Below are positions 46,213-57,365 of a DNA stretch of 64,000 nt, one piece after another. The DNA is from Eutrigla gurnardus (taxonomy: Eukaryota > Chordata > Actinopteri > Perciformes > Triglidae): NCBI GenBank assembly GCA_963514095.1, contig OY741276.1, positions 1,715,494-1,779,493 of the forward strand. The letters run 5' to 3'. The notes beneath the pieces were generated by a model. The model saw only the letters and a list, made by a program, of their open reading frames with translations. It made no database searches and was not told where the DNA came from. Every line of letters begins with the position of its first letter. The stretch's first letter is position 1. Made by a program: the position numbers and the translations under genes.

Positions 46213-48663
46213 CATATTATGATCAGTATTTATATCAAAACAATGGACCATATTTGAGTGGACGTCACATTTACATCACTGCAATTTGCACACAAATGAA
46301 TGAATCAATGATGGAGTTAATACTTTCCGACCCTCTGGCTCCTCTAATATTTTGTTGTTGTTTTTTTACAGCATTTAGCAGCAAAGATCTAGATGTTTCC
46401 CTCAGGATTCGAGAACATTGAATATTGAATATTGGACTCATCAGGTAGAAACATAAGTTCTAATGTTGAATAATAAACTTAAAATGAGGCCAAACACTTT
46501 GTTATTGCAGGATTGATAAAATAACTTTGGTGTTTGTTGTATAACAATGCAGATGTGAGTTTATTGTTCCTCAGCATAACATGTTTTAATTCACTTTGTT
46601 TTCATTAGTTTAAAACGCTCTAATAAAACAAACTATAAAAGTCAGCCGAGATGATCCAAACACGTCGACGTTTATGTGTGAAATACAGCGATTTTACTCA
46701 AATACAACTGTAGGGTACTTTACTGGAGTGTTTGTACACTTGTACTCCGTTACATTTACCCGACGGGTTAATTTATCGTTTTTACACCCAACATGAAGAG
46801 GATGCATTGTAAAATGAGCTCCACCTCATTAAAACAGCTAAATGGCACTTAAACATTAATATGTTTAATAGTAATCCAATATAATAAGATGTGATAGAAC
46901 ATCTCAGTACATGTTGCTCCTACTTGACTTCAACATGTCAAATGCATAACTTTTAATGGAGTATTTTTATTGGTTTAATGATAGCGGTCGAAGGGGAAAC
47001 GGATAAGAGTCGTATCTGAAACTGACATCCTGCTTTTCTTCATTGGTCGTCACAAATGGAGCAGAAAAGGCAGACTTCATGTAAAGACAAGATCCGGCAA
47101 GCCCTCATCTGGTCCAGACCAGATCAGATAAACCACTCGGACATGACGGGGGGGGGACGTAGTCAGAAGGGCCAAAGTAGCCAGAGATCTTTGGTCGCAC
47201 CTAAAACACTTGTTTGTTTCAGACGACAGCGAGGACGTTCACAAGCGTCCGGTGACAAAACTCCCCCGTTGAGTGTGAACGCGACCCCGCCGCCGCACGT
47301 GTAATTGAACAAGATGGTTAACGCTGATGAACTGAGGCTCGTAGGGGGCCACGCCGGCCCCCGTCTGTCAGCAGGTGCCCCGCCACACACTGGACCATTC
47401 ATATGCGCATTCCTGTCTCTGGGGCTGGCGGCCCTGCAGGTTCCTCCCCGGCCACTCAGGACCCAAGACCAGCACACAAAGGGTCTTCAATCTGCCTCAG
47501 ACAACAGCCAGCATAAAGGGCCCCGGAAAGCCAGGACAGCGGGATGGGATGGGGGGGATGCTGATGGATGGATGAGGGCTGGAGCTCAAACAACGTCAGC
47601 TTTTATCTGCATAAAGGAGGATATTTGTACTCGGCCGGTAACAATGGAATGCAAACATGAGGGAAAAAAGGGGCGAGGACAATACAACGGCACTTTGGGG
47701 GGCGATGAAGAGGCTGCTAGGGAAATCATCATGCAAAAGATCTTGTTCACATGACTCCTCTCTGTTTGTCCTCACGCTGATGTGCGGCGGGCTTCGGTTT
47801 GCTTTTGCATAAAGTAGTCCCCCCCCCCCCCCCCCCCCCCGGGTTTCTAACCGGGTCCGGCACATTTCCTTACGCTGAAAGGAAGTGAGCAGGAAACGCC
47901 CCGACCTCGTCTTGTCAGACGTTGGTGCTCGTCCTGCCTCATTTACATGATTTCTTGTTTTTTTCAGTGTCTGCACTGTGTAATTATTAATAAGTTAATG
48001 CCTCCGTTTTACAGCCTTTCAGCTATATGTTTCTGGAGCGACTGTGGCATGTACACATCACAGGTTAATGATTCATGACTGGAGCATTTTTTTTTAATTA
48101 GCTCCACATAAAACGGCTTTAGACAGTACGACTCCAACCAAACACCATCGTTTATTCTTCTGCAATTGTTTTGGTTTCTTGTCATCTGTTTTTGCACAAT
48201 CTTTTGTTTGTTTGTTTTTTTTGGCAGATATATATCAACCGTCTGTCATCGCAGGAAAACAATAAGCAACAATCGACCACATGTGGTGACTTTCTTGTCC
48301 TCCCTAAAGAGTTCTTCAGCAGCGTGTTGCTCATCTCGACGGGAACGCTTCATCAAAGACCTTCTCCGTGGAGGTTTTGATGCTCGGAGATCGTCAGATG
48401 TGGCCGATGGCAGCACACGCACGTTTAACTCTCACTGTTCGGTTCCCTAATAAACGTGCTCGGGTTTCTCGGTATGCGACACAACATCTGCTGCTTCGTC
48501 AGCAGCGTTCTTTGAAGCCGCCAACAAAAATATTAAATGCAGGAACGCAGAACTCATAGATGGTATGCGATTTCAGACGCTAGCTTTAAGGAATAGTCCG
48601 CATTTTGCTTTCTTGCTGACCAAAATAATTCACGATATTATACCGATATTATACCGAAGACTA
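46213..48663. other. Intergenic region without a recognisable gene
   Basis: Possible degraded relative of the TACTTGAGTA repeat family at 46690-46960, and a run of about 21 C residues at 47820-47840. Open frames of up to 149 aa here lack domains or splice support. Confidence 0.5.
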
Positions 48664-48985
48664 GAGCTTGAGACCATAAACTCATGTTTACAATGTTTAC
48701 TGAGATAATACATCAAGAGAGAAGTAGGACCATTTTCTCATAGACTTCTATACAACCAGAGCGGAGTCGCCCCCTGGTGGCCAGCAGAGAGAAGTAGGAC
48801 CATTTTCTCATAGACTTCTATACAACCAGAGAGGAGTCGCCCCCTGGTGGCCAGCAGAGAGAAGTAGGACCATTTTCTCATAGACTTCTATACAACCAGA
48901 GAGGAGTCGCCCCTGGTGGCCAGCATAGAGAATGACGGTTTGAGGCACTTCACTTTTCTTCACTTCTCAGAATCGGAGGTAACCG
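48664..48985 (+). mobile_element. Element 'A', truncated copy with three array units
   Basis: Begins within the left arm (CTTGAGACCATAAACTCATG), has three 70-bp units with CTCF-like cores (the third lacks one C), and ends with the right arm (TTGAGGCACTTCACTTTTC). Same orientation as the copies at 8.9 and 13.6 kb. Confidence 0.75.
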
Positions 48986-50560
48986 TCTGGTCACAGATCG
49001 TGTTTTGTTCGGCTTCTTGTAGAGCCTCAAACTTCAGCGATACGAGTCGACGCCCAAGTCTGATAAACTTCATAATCTAAGGTTAGATTCCAGTATCAAC
49101 ACTCGAATCTAATCTGGAAACGGAGAGTCGCACACACAGCTATAAATCGTGTGTTTGCGTTTCAGCTAGCAGCAGCTACGAACGCAGAGCGGTCGTCGGG
49201 TTTCTTCTCGTACCGATCTGCTAAATCCTGAATTTAGATCTCCAATAAAGGAAAGCAAATAGCCTAATAAAGTCCCCTCATTTTGCAAACGTCTTTAACG
49301 GCACGCGAGGGCGAAGATGAAAGGGCCAACACATGTTGAAGCACTAATCTGTTTCTTTCCCCCCACTTCTTTAATCTGACTACCAAGCTGGGCCTCGTGT
49401 GTCTCCGCGGCTCCCGTCGTCAATCATTTGTCACTCGCGACGCAGAAATCAAAGACCCACACGAGCTCCTCACATGTCGGATCAGAACTGTGTTTTTGGT
49501 GCCAGATACAGTTTGAAAATGTTCTGACGCCCTTTGAAACGCTGCCAAAGCATACGATCGTAACGCCAGAACAATAAAGCTGTTTTTTATAGCTCGCCTT
49601 GAAACGGGGCTCACTTTCTTTCTGTCAGCGCTTTGGTATTCGTGTTGGTTTATCTGAATTCCTGCAAAGAAGAAAAAAAGACGGGAAACAAAGCTTCGTC
49701 TGCTCACGTCTGCTGTTGCTTTTTAAAATGCAATATAGGCTTTCAGAGTGAGCTCAACAAACATATATATCATTATCTAAGACTGTCCTGGCCCTTATTG
49801 GCTGCTAAGTGTTATACAAATACATGTATTATATTGTTATTATTATTGAGTCTGTTGAACTCATTCTCGTTAAGTTTTACACATATTGTTTTATGTATTA
49901 TTATTATCTAGACTTGGAGTGAGTTTCTGGTTTGAAACCAGAGTTAGTCAGTTTGTCCACAGTGGCTGTTAAAAGTAACACAGGAGCGCTGTGAGTATTT
50001 ATAGGAGCAGCCCCCCCGGGTGTCGTCCAGTCACCGATCCCACAATGCACAGGGCCACACCGGCGAGGAGCCTCGGTGTGGCTCCGGTGCTGTGGATGTG
50101 CAGGGGGGAGCCAGGTCTCTGCCAGCCCGAGCTAGACCTGCGTCAAGCTGGGGAAGTAACGGCCTGGAGAGCGTCGGCGTTCCGGCTCTGGGACTTTCAC
50201 AATAAAAGCCGGTAGCAAAACAACCGGCGCTAATGCAGAATGTGCATTTAATGTGGTTTGAAAAATATGTTGTTGAAAAATAATTCGAATTGCAACAAAG
50301 TGCAAGTGCACAGGCTTTCCAGATTATTATTTTCATGTCACTTTTTTTTTCGTCATATAAATTGAGCTGAAATTATTTTATATTTATTCAAATATAGAAA
50401 AATAAAATAATATATAAGCATCCCTCCATTAATATATCACAGCCATTTCCCATTTAAATTTGAAAATGTAGTTTCCTTTGATTTTAGGTAGGTATGACAA
50501 TTAAGTAGGCTACCAGATTAAAAGAGCTAAAAATAACCTGAATCTGCTGTCCCACTGAAA
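48986..50560. other. Intergenic region without a recognisable gene
   Basis: No exon, RNA gene or complete element recognised. Confidence 0.45.
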
Positions 50561-50666
50561 CTCTTCTTCTTCTTCTTCTTCTTCTTCTTCTTCTTCTTCT
50601 TCTTCTTCTTCTACTACTACAGTTTATGGCAGTAGGCAAATTCCTTTTCTTGAAGTGTTAAATGTT

Positions 50667-50745
<79 letters not shown>
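50561..50745. repeat. (CTT)n followed by a long (TA)n tract
   Basis: About 16 CTT triplets (50564-50611), then roughly 36 TA dinucleotides (50673-50745). The TA tract abuts the LINE fragment. Confidence 0.95.
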
Positions 50746-50746
<1 letters not shown>

Positions 50747-50755
50747 CCAACTATA

Positions 50756-51525
50756 CACATATATATATGTCCAGTTGGTTAGCCAGGAGCTGTCTGTCAG
50801 TCTGGAAGCTGAAGTCCCACAGAACCTTGGCCCTGTTGTTCTCAGTCACCTTCTGTGGTGTGGCCCATTGGGATTTGGGTACTTCTATTCCATACTGGTT
50901 GCAGATGTTCCTGTGTACTATCCCAGCCACTTGGTTGTGCCTCTCCATGTACGCTGATCCAGCTAGCATCTTACACCCTGCTACTATGTGCTGGACTGTC
51001 TCAGGGGCTTCTTTGCACAGTCTGCACCTTGGGTCTGATCTGCTCTGGTAGATCCTGGCCTCTATGGCTCTTGTGCTTATGGCCTGTTCTTGTGCTGCCA
51101 TGATTAGTGCCTCTGTGCTGTCTGTCAGTCCTGCATTTTCCAGCCACTGGTAGGATTTCTTGATATCAGCCACTTCCTCTATCTGACGGTGGTACATGCC
51201 ATGTAGGGGCTTGTCCCTCCAGGTTGTCTGCTCCTCCTCCTCCGCACTCTCATCAGGGTTCTGCTGCCTGAGACATTCACTTAGCAGTTCATCCTTCTGG
51301 GACATTTTTTCGATGTAATCTAGAATTTTCGATGTTTCATCCTGGACCGTGGCCTTGACGCTCACTAGCCCTCGGCCTCCTTCTTTCCGCTTAGTGTATA
51401 GCCTCAGGGTGCTGGACTTGGGGTGGAACCCTCCGTGCATGGTGAGGAGCTTTCTAGTCCTGATATCTGTGGCTTCTATCTCCTCCTTTGGCCAGCTTAT
51501 GATACCAGCGGGGGTATATACAGTA
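50756..51525 (-). mobile_element. Non-LTR retrotransposon fragment (C-terminal region, restriction-like endonuclease type)
   Basis: An open minus-strand frame of at least 229 aa, and open further upstream (IISWPKEEIEATDIRTRK), contains the cysteine-histidine motif CRLCKEAPETVQHIVAGC of LINEs with a restriction-like endonuclease. It ends at LLANQLDI, where intact relatives read a PD motif of the endonuclease; the rest is replaced by (TA)n. A second (TA)n tract (51517-51549) bounds the other side. I assign it to the R2/R4-type group of LINEs by motif only. The fragment is non-functional. Confidence 0.75.
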
Positions 51526-51659
51526 TATATATATATATATATATATATAGAGTTTAATATAGTGACAGCAAATTATCTTCTTCTGTTTAATTAAGGTAAT
51601 ATCAACTTATCTTCTTATTCCTTGGGAGAAAATTATCTTCTTCATCTCCTTCTGTTGTT

Positions 51660-52394
51660 GATTGGCGAGGCTCTTATTTTGTAGCGCCAGACCGGAAGTG
51701 GTCGGCGTCGCCCCCTCTGATTTGACGACGGCCCGGAGGATGCGCACATTCTCACATTTAAGTTGGGGGGAGGTTTGGAGCAACAACTCGGACTCTTCGT
51801 TGTTTAACAGCGTTTCTCCGCCGGGAATCTCCCGTAAAACATATTCCGGGATTCATTCGGCTTCTTCTCCGTTTTCTGAGTGAAAACAAACCACGAACCC
51901 GGAGCGACATCTTTGTTTCAGCGAGTCGTGTGTTTTTTCTCGTCCGAGTGACTCGAACCAACTTCAGGAGTTTTTGTGGAGGTGAGGCGCCTCCGTTTCA
52001 TCGCGGTGTGTTCGTGGGATAAAGGAACCTACGAGAAACTACCGCGTTAACGTACTTTCCTCCAGGCTAGCTAAACCTTGGCGAGTAGAATCGGAGGGAA
52101 TTATTTAAACTATTCACGAAGTTTTTTTTCTCCGTAGTTCGGGAGAGGAGGAGGGGGGGACGCGCATTCTTCTTCTGTCGCGCACGTTTTAGTTCGGAAA
52201 GAAAAGAGAGAAAATGCGCGAACTTGCTAGCCAAACGTTGCTAGTTTGGAGTCAGTGAGTTGCGTTAACGGACCGCGCGAGCCCGTCTGGATTTACTGCT
52301 TTCAGGGTTCTATCCTCCTGCATCCAAATCTGTGCTCCGGACTCTTCGGGATCTGGTTTTAACGCTGGCTGGTTCTCAGCCCCCCGTCGGTAAG
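51660..52394 (+). promoter_or_regulatory. fgfr1: fgfr1 promoter region and untranslated exon 1
   Basis: CpG-rich sequence starting with an inverted CCAAT (ATTGG, 51661-51665) and ending in a consensus donor GGTAAG|GTGAGT (exon end 52394). The next exon of the gene is at 57273. The leader contains a small upstream reading frame, ATG at 52214 to TGA at 52258 (14 codons). The exact transcription start is unknown. Confidence 0.6.
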
Positions 52395-55300
52395 GTGAGT
52401 CTTTGTGTGCTTATTTTACCCACATTTACCTCCATGTATCCACTCAAACTGCACGTCTACGTGCTTTATGTCCATTTTTAAGCAGACAAATTCACATTAT
52501 TCTGCGTTCCTGACATTCAACCACTTGTTGTATTTTTTTAGGATTTCGGGACATAACCTTTTTTCTTGCTTTCTTGGGAGAATCAGTCTGCATGCTTGAA
52601 CACTTAAAAACAAAAGGCCCAGAATTATATTCCTGCTAAACAAACTCTATTTATTCTATGTAAAGGTTTTAAAACTTGCACATGAGGGCGTTTTTTTGCC
52701 TCATGCATTTCTTTTTATCAACTTCTCTTATTGCTTTGTGCTGTGTGTTTGCAGTGCTGCTATCAGTGTGTGTGTCTGTGAAGAGTCCCAGTCCTGGTCC
52801 TGGTTATCTCTAAAACCTTCATCGTAGGACACTGTTTGTTTTTAAGACGTTTAGCCTGAAGAAGCATCTCGGATGAAACGTTTCAATCTCTGCATATAAA
52901 CTGAATAAAACGAAGCCTTTGACAGGATTAGAACACATGAATGAACGCTGTATTTCATGTTTTGGTGAAATCCCACTTTGTAGTTGTTGCAAGTTCTCAG
53001 GAGGGGCTGGAACCTGGCAGATAAAGGGATTAGAACATGAGAAACACATTTTTAAGCTTTTCTTATTATGCAAAGACAAAAGGCCACAGGCAGTACCCAG
53101 AACAAGAAGCCTCTCGGATGAAACGTCTTAAACCTAAAGCAAGTCCAGTTTCCTACAATGAACCTTCCAAAAGACGACCAGTCGCGTTAAAATAAAGTCA
53201 TCCTAAACCCACGGACTCAGACACACTCTAATGTTAAAATCACAGGGACAAATGAAGTTTATTTAGAAAATAACATTTTTAGAGTCTGGAGAGGAAACGT
53301 GTTATTACTACATCTGTCATGAAGTCTGGCTCTGTTTGGGGGATGGGGGCTGCTGTTATGTAAAGCTCTTGAATGTTGTGGTATATAAAGGGAGGGGGAG
53401 AAGATGGATGTTTTTGGAGGAGCAGCATGTCCACAGGGAGTTCAACCAGGAGGAGAAACGTTTTCCACATAATGTATTTATGGTTACTGAGTCCATCAAG
53501 AAGAAATCAGGTGGAGAATTAAAGATGTCCTTGCCTCGTCTGACTGCAAACTGCATGTGTTTGGGATGTTTTCAGGCTGATTTTTGCCTCCGAGGTTAAA
53601 GTCAAGCGTCCCGATTTAACCTCCCTTTTGGGAAAACGTACTAAAGAGGACCGAATGTACCGAGAAAGCACTTAGAACGGCACCGCGCCAGATGTCCTCG
53701 CCGTCTGACTTAGGTTTGAGTGTATTCTGGTGGCTAAACCGCCGACTGGCTCTAAGGCGGTAGAAGTGTGTGTAGAAGTGTGTGTTGTGGTGACAACAGG
53801 GAGATGGTCTGGTGGTCTCTGGTGTCTGCTGGACTGCAGCCGTGTGCAGACTGGTTGCTGGTTTGGGAGTGCACAGATAACTTGGGAGGGGGAGGAGGGG
53901 GGGGGGAGGTGGCGCCAGAAATTTGGGAGCTGAGGAATTTTATGCATGGATGGCATCGAACAGTAATTACGGAGCAGGGCCGTGTTATGGGTAAGGCCTG
54001 TAACCTTTTGTCTTCCTATAATGAGAGAAGCTAAATGTGTCTCGCATGTTCTAATCTGTTTAGTTTAACCCCCTTTTGTCTGCCAGGTTTTCCTCCTCGG
54101 AGCTCACAACAACATGTAGTGGGGTTCCACTGAAAACACGTGATGGTTTTAAATGCAGCTTTCATTGTGCACCAAGAACTCTTTAAATCCTTTCAAATGC
54201 TTCTTTTTATTTTCCAAGCAGACGCTGTTCATTAGCTCTGGGTGTTTTTAATGCATTTGTTTCACACGTTTTTATAAGCAAATTTGCTTTCTGGGAGGAA
54301 AAAGAAAAGTATTTTCGTGCCTCGCCAACAGGTGTGAGTGATATGATGACAGATCTGAAAATGAAAAGGTTTTTTAGAGAGACTCAAGAGGAGTAATGTA
54401 ACACCAAACCTACCAGTGGGTGGTTTTTGGTATGAATGTGGACCATTAACTCCACCGGAACCAGTAGATGAGTTTTATTGGCTTTCTGTGGTCGAGTGAG
54501 GCTCACAGCTATGACATGTTTATTCTATTCTTATTTTATCCTCTTTCATTTCTGTGAATCAGAATGTCTTCAATGGTTTGGGTATAAATAGACAAAATAA
54601 TGTGACGGGGAACCCTCATATTTGGTGTGAGTTCTGCTAAATCTACGTCCCGAGGCAACATATTTCATATTGACAGGATGTATGAAAAAGTTACAGTGCA
54701 TTTAGCTAATTAAACGAAATAAATTGATCACACATGGTCACCACAACCTGACAGATCTTGTTACAGATGCTTTTTAGGATTTTCATAGGATATTTTGCTG
54801 TTGAAGAGAAACAAAGCGGTTACACGGTTTCTGGACGACCTCGAACCTAGTTTGTAATTTATGTGATGTCATTTTTATGGCGCTTATCTGTCGACCAGTT
54901 CGATATACCTGCAATAAGCTAATATTTGAACCAGAAACACTGAAAATGAATTACTTAGAAAACATCTTAAACGACTAAAGACAGGACTATTTTATCGCAG
55001 ATCGCAACATTAAAAAAATAGTTGATTGCGTTTGAGTTATCGGGATAATTGTGAATATTGCCATGTGTGAATTGGATAAAGCTCGTTATCTCGTTAGAGA
55101 AGTGATAAATAGTCTGATTTAAAAAGTTCGGAAAGAACAGTCACGCTATTTTAACATTTTATTTGTTGTGTAAGCTGTTCTCTCTGGGATTCAATCAAAG
55201 GTTAATTTTTAATTCTTGACTTAATAGTTTAAGCTTCCTTTCATCAATAATCACAGTTATCTTGGCGGGACAATCGTGACGTCATCGTCATGCCGACCAA

Positions 55301-55642
55301 TAATGTCACTGTGTGTGGATAGTAAGACATACTGTATGTTTTACGCTGGATGACAACGTGTTGAGTCATACTTTGTTTTTTGTTGAAGAGCCGCAGAAGC
55401 ACTTTTCTTGGAGCAAAACCAAAACGCTGACTCATAGCTTGCAGTGCTGATTTATCCCCCCCCCCCCGGACCCCGCTGACCCAGATCAGCTGCTGGAACA
55501 CTAGACCATTCTTAGAAAGTGAAATTGGTTTTGCGGAGAACACAATAGCCGTTTGGTTGACGGAGACGCACAACAAGCGGTCGCCTTGACGGAAACCGCA
55601 GCTGCAACGCAGGGTTTCTTTCTATTGTTGTTTTGAAAGAAT

Positions 55643-56140
55643 CAGGGTTGGTACGGGTGCTGGAAATCCTTGAAACACTTGCATTTGAGTGTGGTGTTGA
55701 AAAGTGCTTGGATTTATACTAAAGGTCTTGAAATGTGTGTTGTATGTGATGACATCTATGATAGAACAGAGAAAAGAAGATCTCCATATCTGAGGGACTG
55801 AAAACAGCATTTCCTGACATTTCTTTATGAAAAATGACTTTTGATGATGAACAGATGATGAAAATAGTTGGTGATTATATTTCTGTGGATCTGTTAGTGG
55901 AATTAGTTTTCCTTTCATTTGTGGTCCTTCTGTAAAAAGCTGTCTCCAAACATCATGTTGGTTGTTTAGAGGACAATAACATCTCATTTAATGTGATGAA
56001 CAAGTGACATAATAAGTAGACTGAATACTGACCATTGGATTGATACAAATATGGAGTTTACCACAGCTGGAAGGTGCTGGAAACGCATGGAGATGCACCT
56101 TGAAATGCTTGGAAGGTGCTTGAATGTGAGAGGAGTCCTG
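55643..56140. mobile_element. hAT-like MITE family 'B', copy 4, in fgfr1 intron 1
   Basis: Starts CAGGGTTGGTACGGGTGC and ends GAGGAGTCCTG, with an interior almost identical to copies 1 and 2. Confidence 0.7.
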
Positions 56141-56680
56141 GATGTGGCTGTGGGTGATGAAGCCTGGCTGCTCCATCATTTGTTTGCTGCTTGGTGAGAG
56201 CAAATGGTGGATGTGGGCATCGGGGAGCAGCACCAACTGTGATAGATCTCTCAGCGTGGAAATGATGGCCGGCGGTCTCTCCACAAGGGTGTCACATAAC
56301 ACCGCTTTTTTTAAGGAGGGGGGGGGGGTCTTAAACAAATTCCTCAAGGGGGGTTATGGGGGCAAGTGTTAATCTCTATGGCCAGATGCTGCAAAGGTGA
56401 TGATGCAAGCAGATGTGCATGTGGAGGGGTCGCCCCAAAGCGCCCCCCGATCGCAGTTCACGATATTCGCCTGATGATTATTCACGCTGGCTTAACATGG
56501 CACTCAAACAGGCTGGTATCACTTTACATTCTGTCACAGTTTCTTTGGTGGAAAATAATCTTCAATAAGATGATCCTATAAAAGGATATCTTAAAAAGTA
56601 TGTTTTTGTTTGCTGTATTTTTTGGAATCGGGTTCTTTTTTCCACGTCTCTACCATGATAGAGCTTAAAGAGCTTCTTTA

Positions 56681-56800
56681 AATGCATTTACATTTGGGGC
56701 ATTCAGCAGACGCTTTTGTCCAAAGCGACTTCCAATAAGTACATTTGTCAAAGGAGAGTGAAACAACAATATATCTCTGTTGGTGCAGTAAGGATGCCAA
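56681..56800. repeat. Interspersed fish repeat fragment
   Basis: ACATTTGGGGCATTCAGCAG followed by ACGCTTTTGTCCAAAGCGAC is a phrase found very widely in teleost genomes as part of a repeat. The parent element is not assigned. Confidence 0.5.
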
Positions 56801-57365
56801 ACGAACAGGTTTCAAGCACTCCTAGTTGTTAGGTTTATAAATCAAATGTGAGGAGATTTACATTTATCATGATAGTGTACGTTTTTAATGTATTTATCAT
56901 ATATGGTACCATCCCTCCTGTACTTCTTCAGCAGAAACCAACTTGAATCCGAGCGGTCGTGTGTTGGTGAGTTCAGACTTCAGTCGTGGCTTTGAAGTGA
57001 GCGTGTGCAGAGGCGTGTTTGCTTCCGCGCTGCAGCTTTCTTATCAGTGTTCTCGTACAAGTGGCTGCCTTGAACCTCGAGGACGTACAGAATATTCTCC
57101 TCCTCAGAGACGGGAGAGCAGCTTCCTCATCAACACAACTCAAGATTTCCATGTTACTTCCTCCTCTTTTGAAATGTCTTTCCATCTCACTCACCCTGAA
57201 TCGATTTATGGTTTTCTTACTTCTTATGAGAAAACATTCATTTAGTTGTTTCATTGTTTTGTGTGTTTTTAGTGGAGCCCCGTGAATGACCCGCTGCTGA
57301 TGCCCCAACGGCCTGAATGGCGTTCCAGTCGCAGGAAAGCCAGCGGTTGTAGCTCCCTCAGCAGG

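Larger units (their letters stand above)
52395..57272 (+). other. fgfr1 intron 1
   Basis: About 4.9 kb between the noncoding exon and the signal-peptide exon. It holds MITE 'B' copy 4 (55643-56140) and a common fish repeat fragment at 56681-56800. I see no further exon. Conserved enhancers could be present but cannot be recognised from one sequence. Confidence 0.5.
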
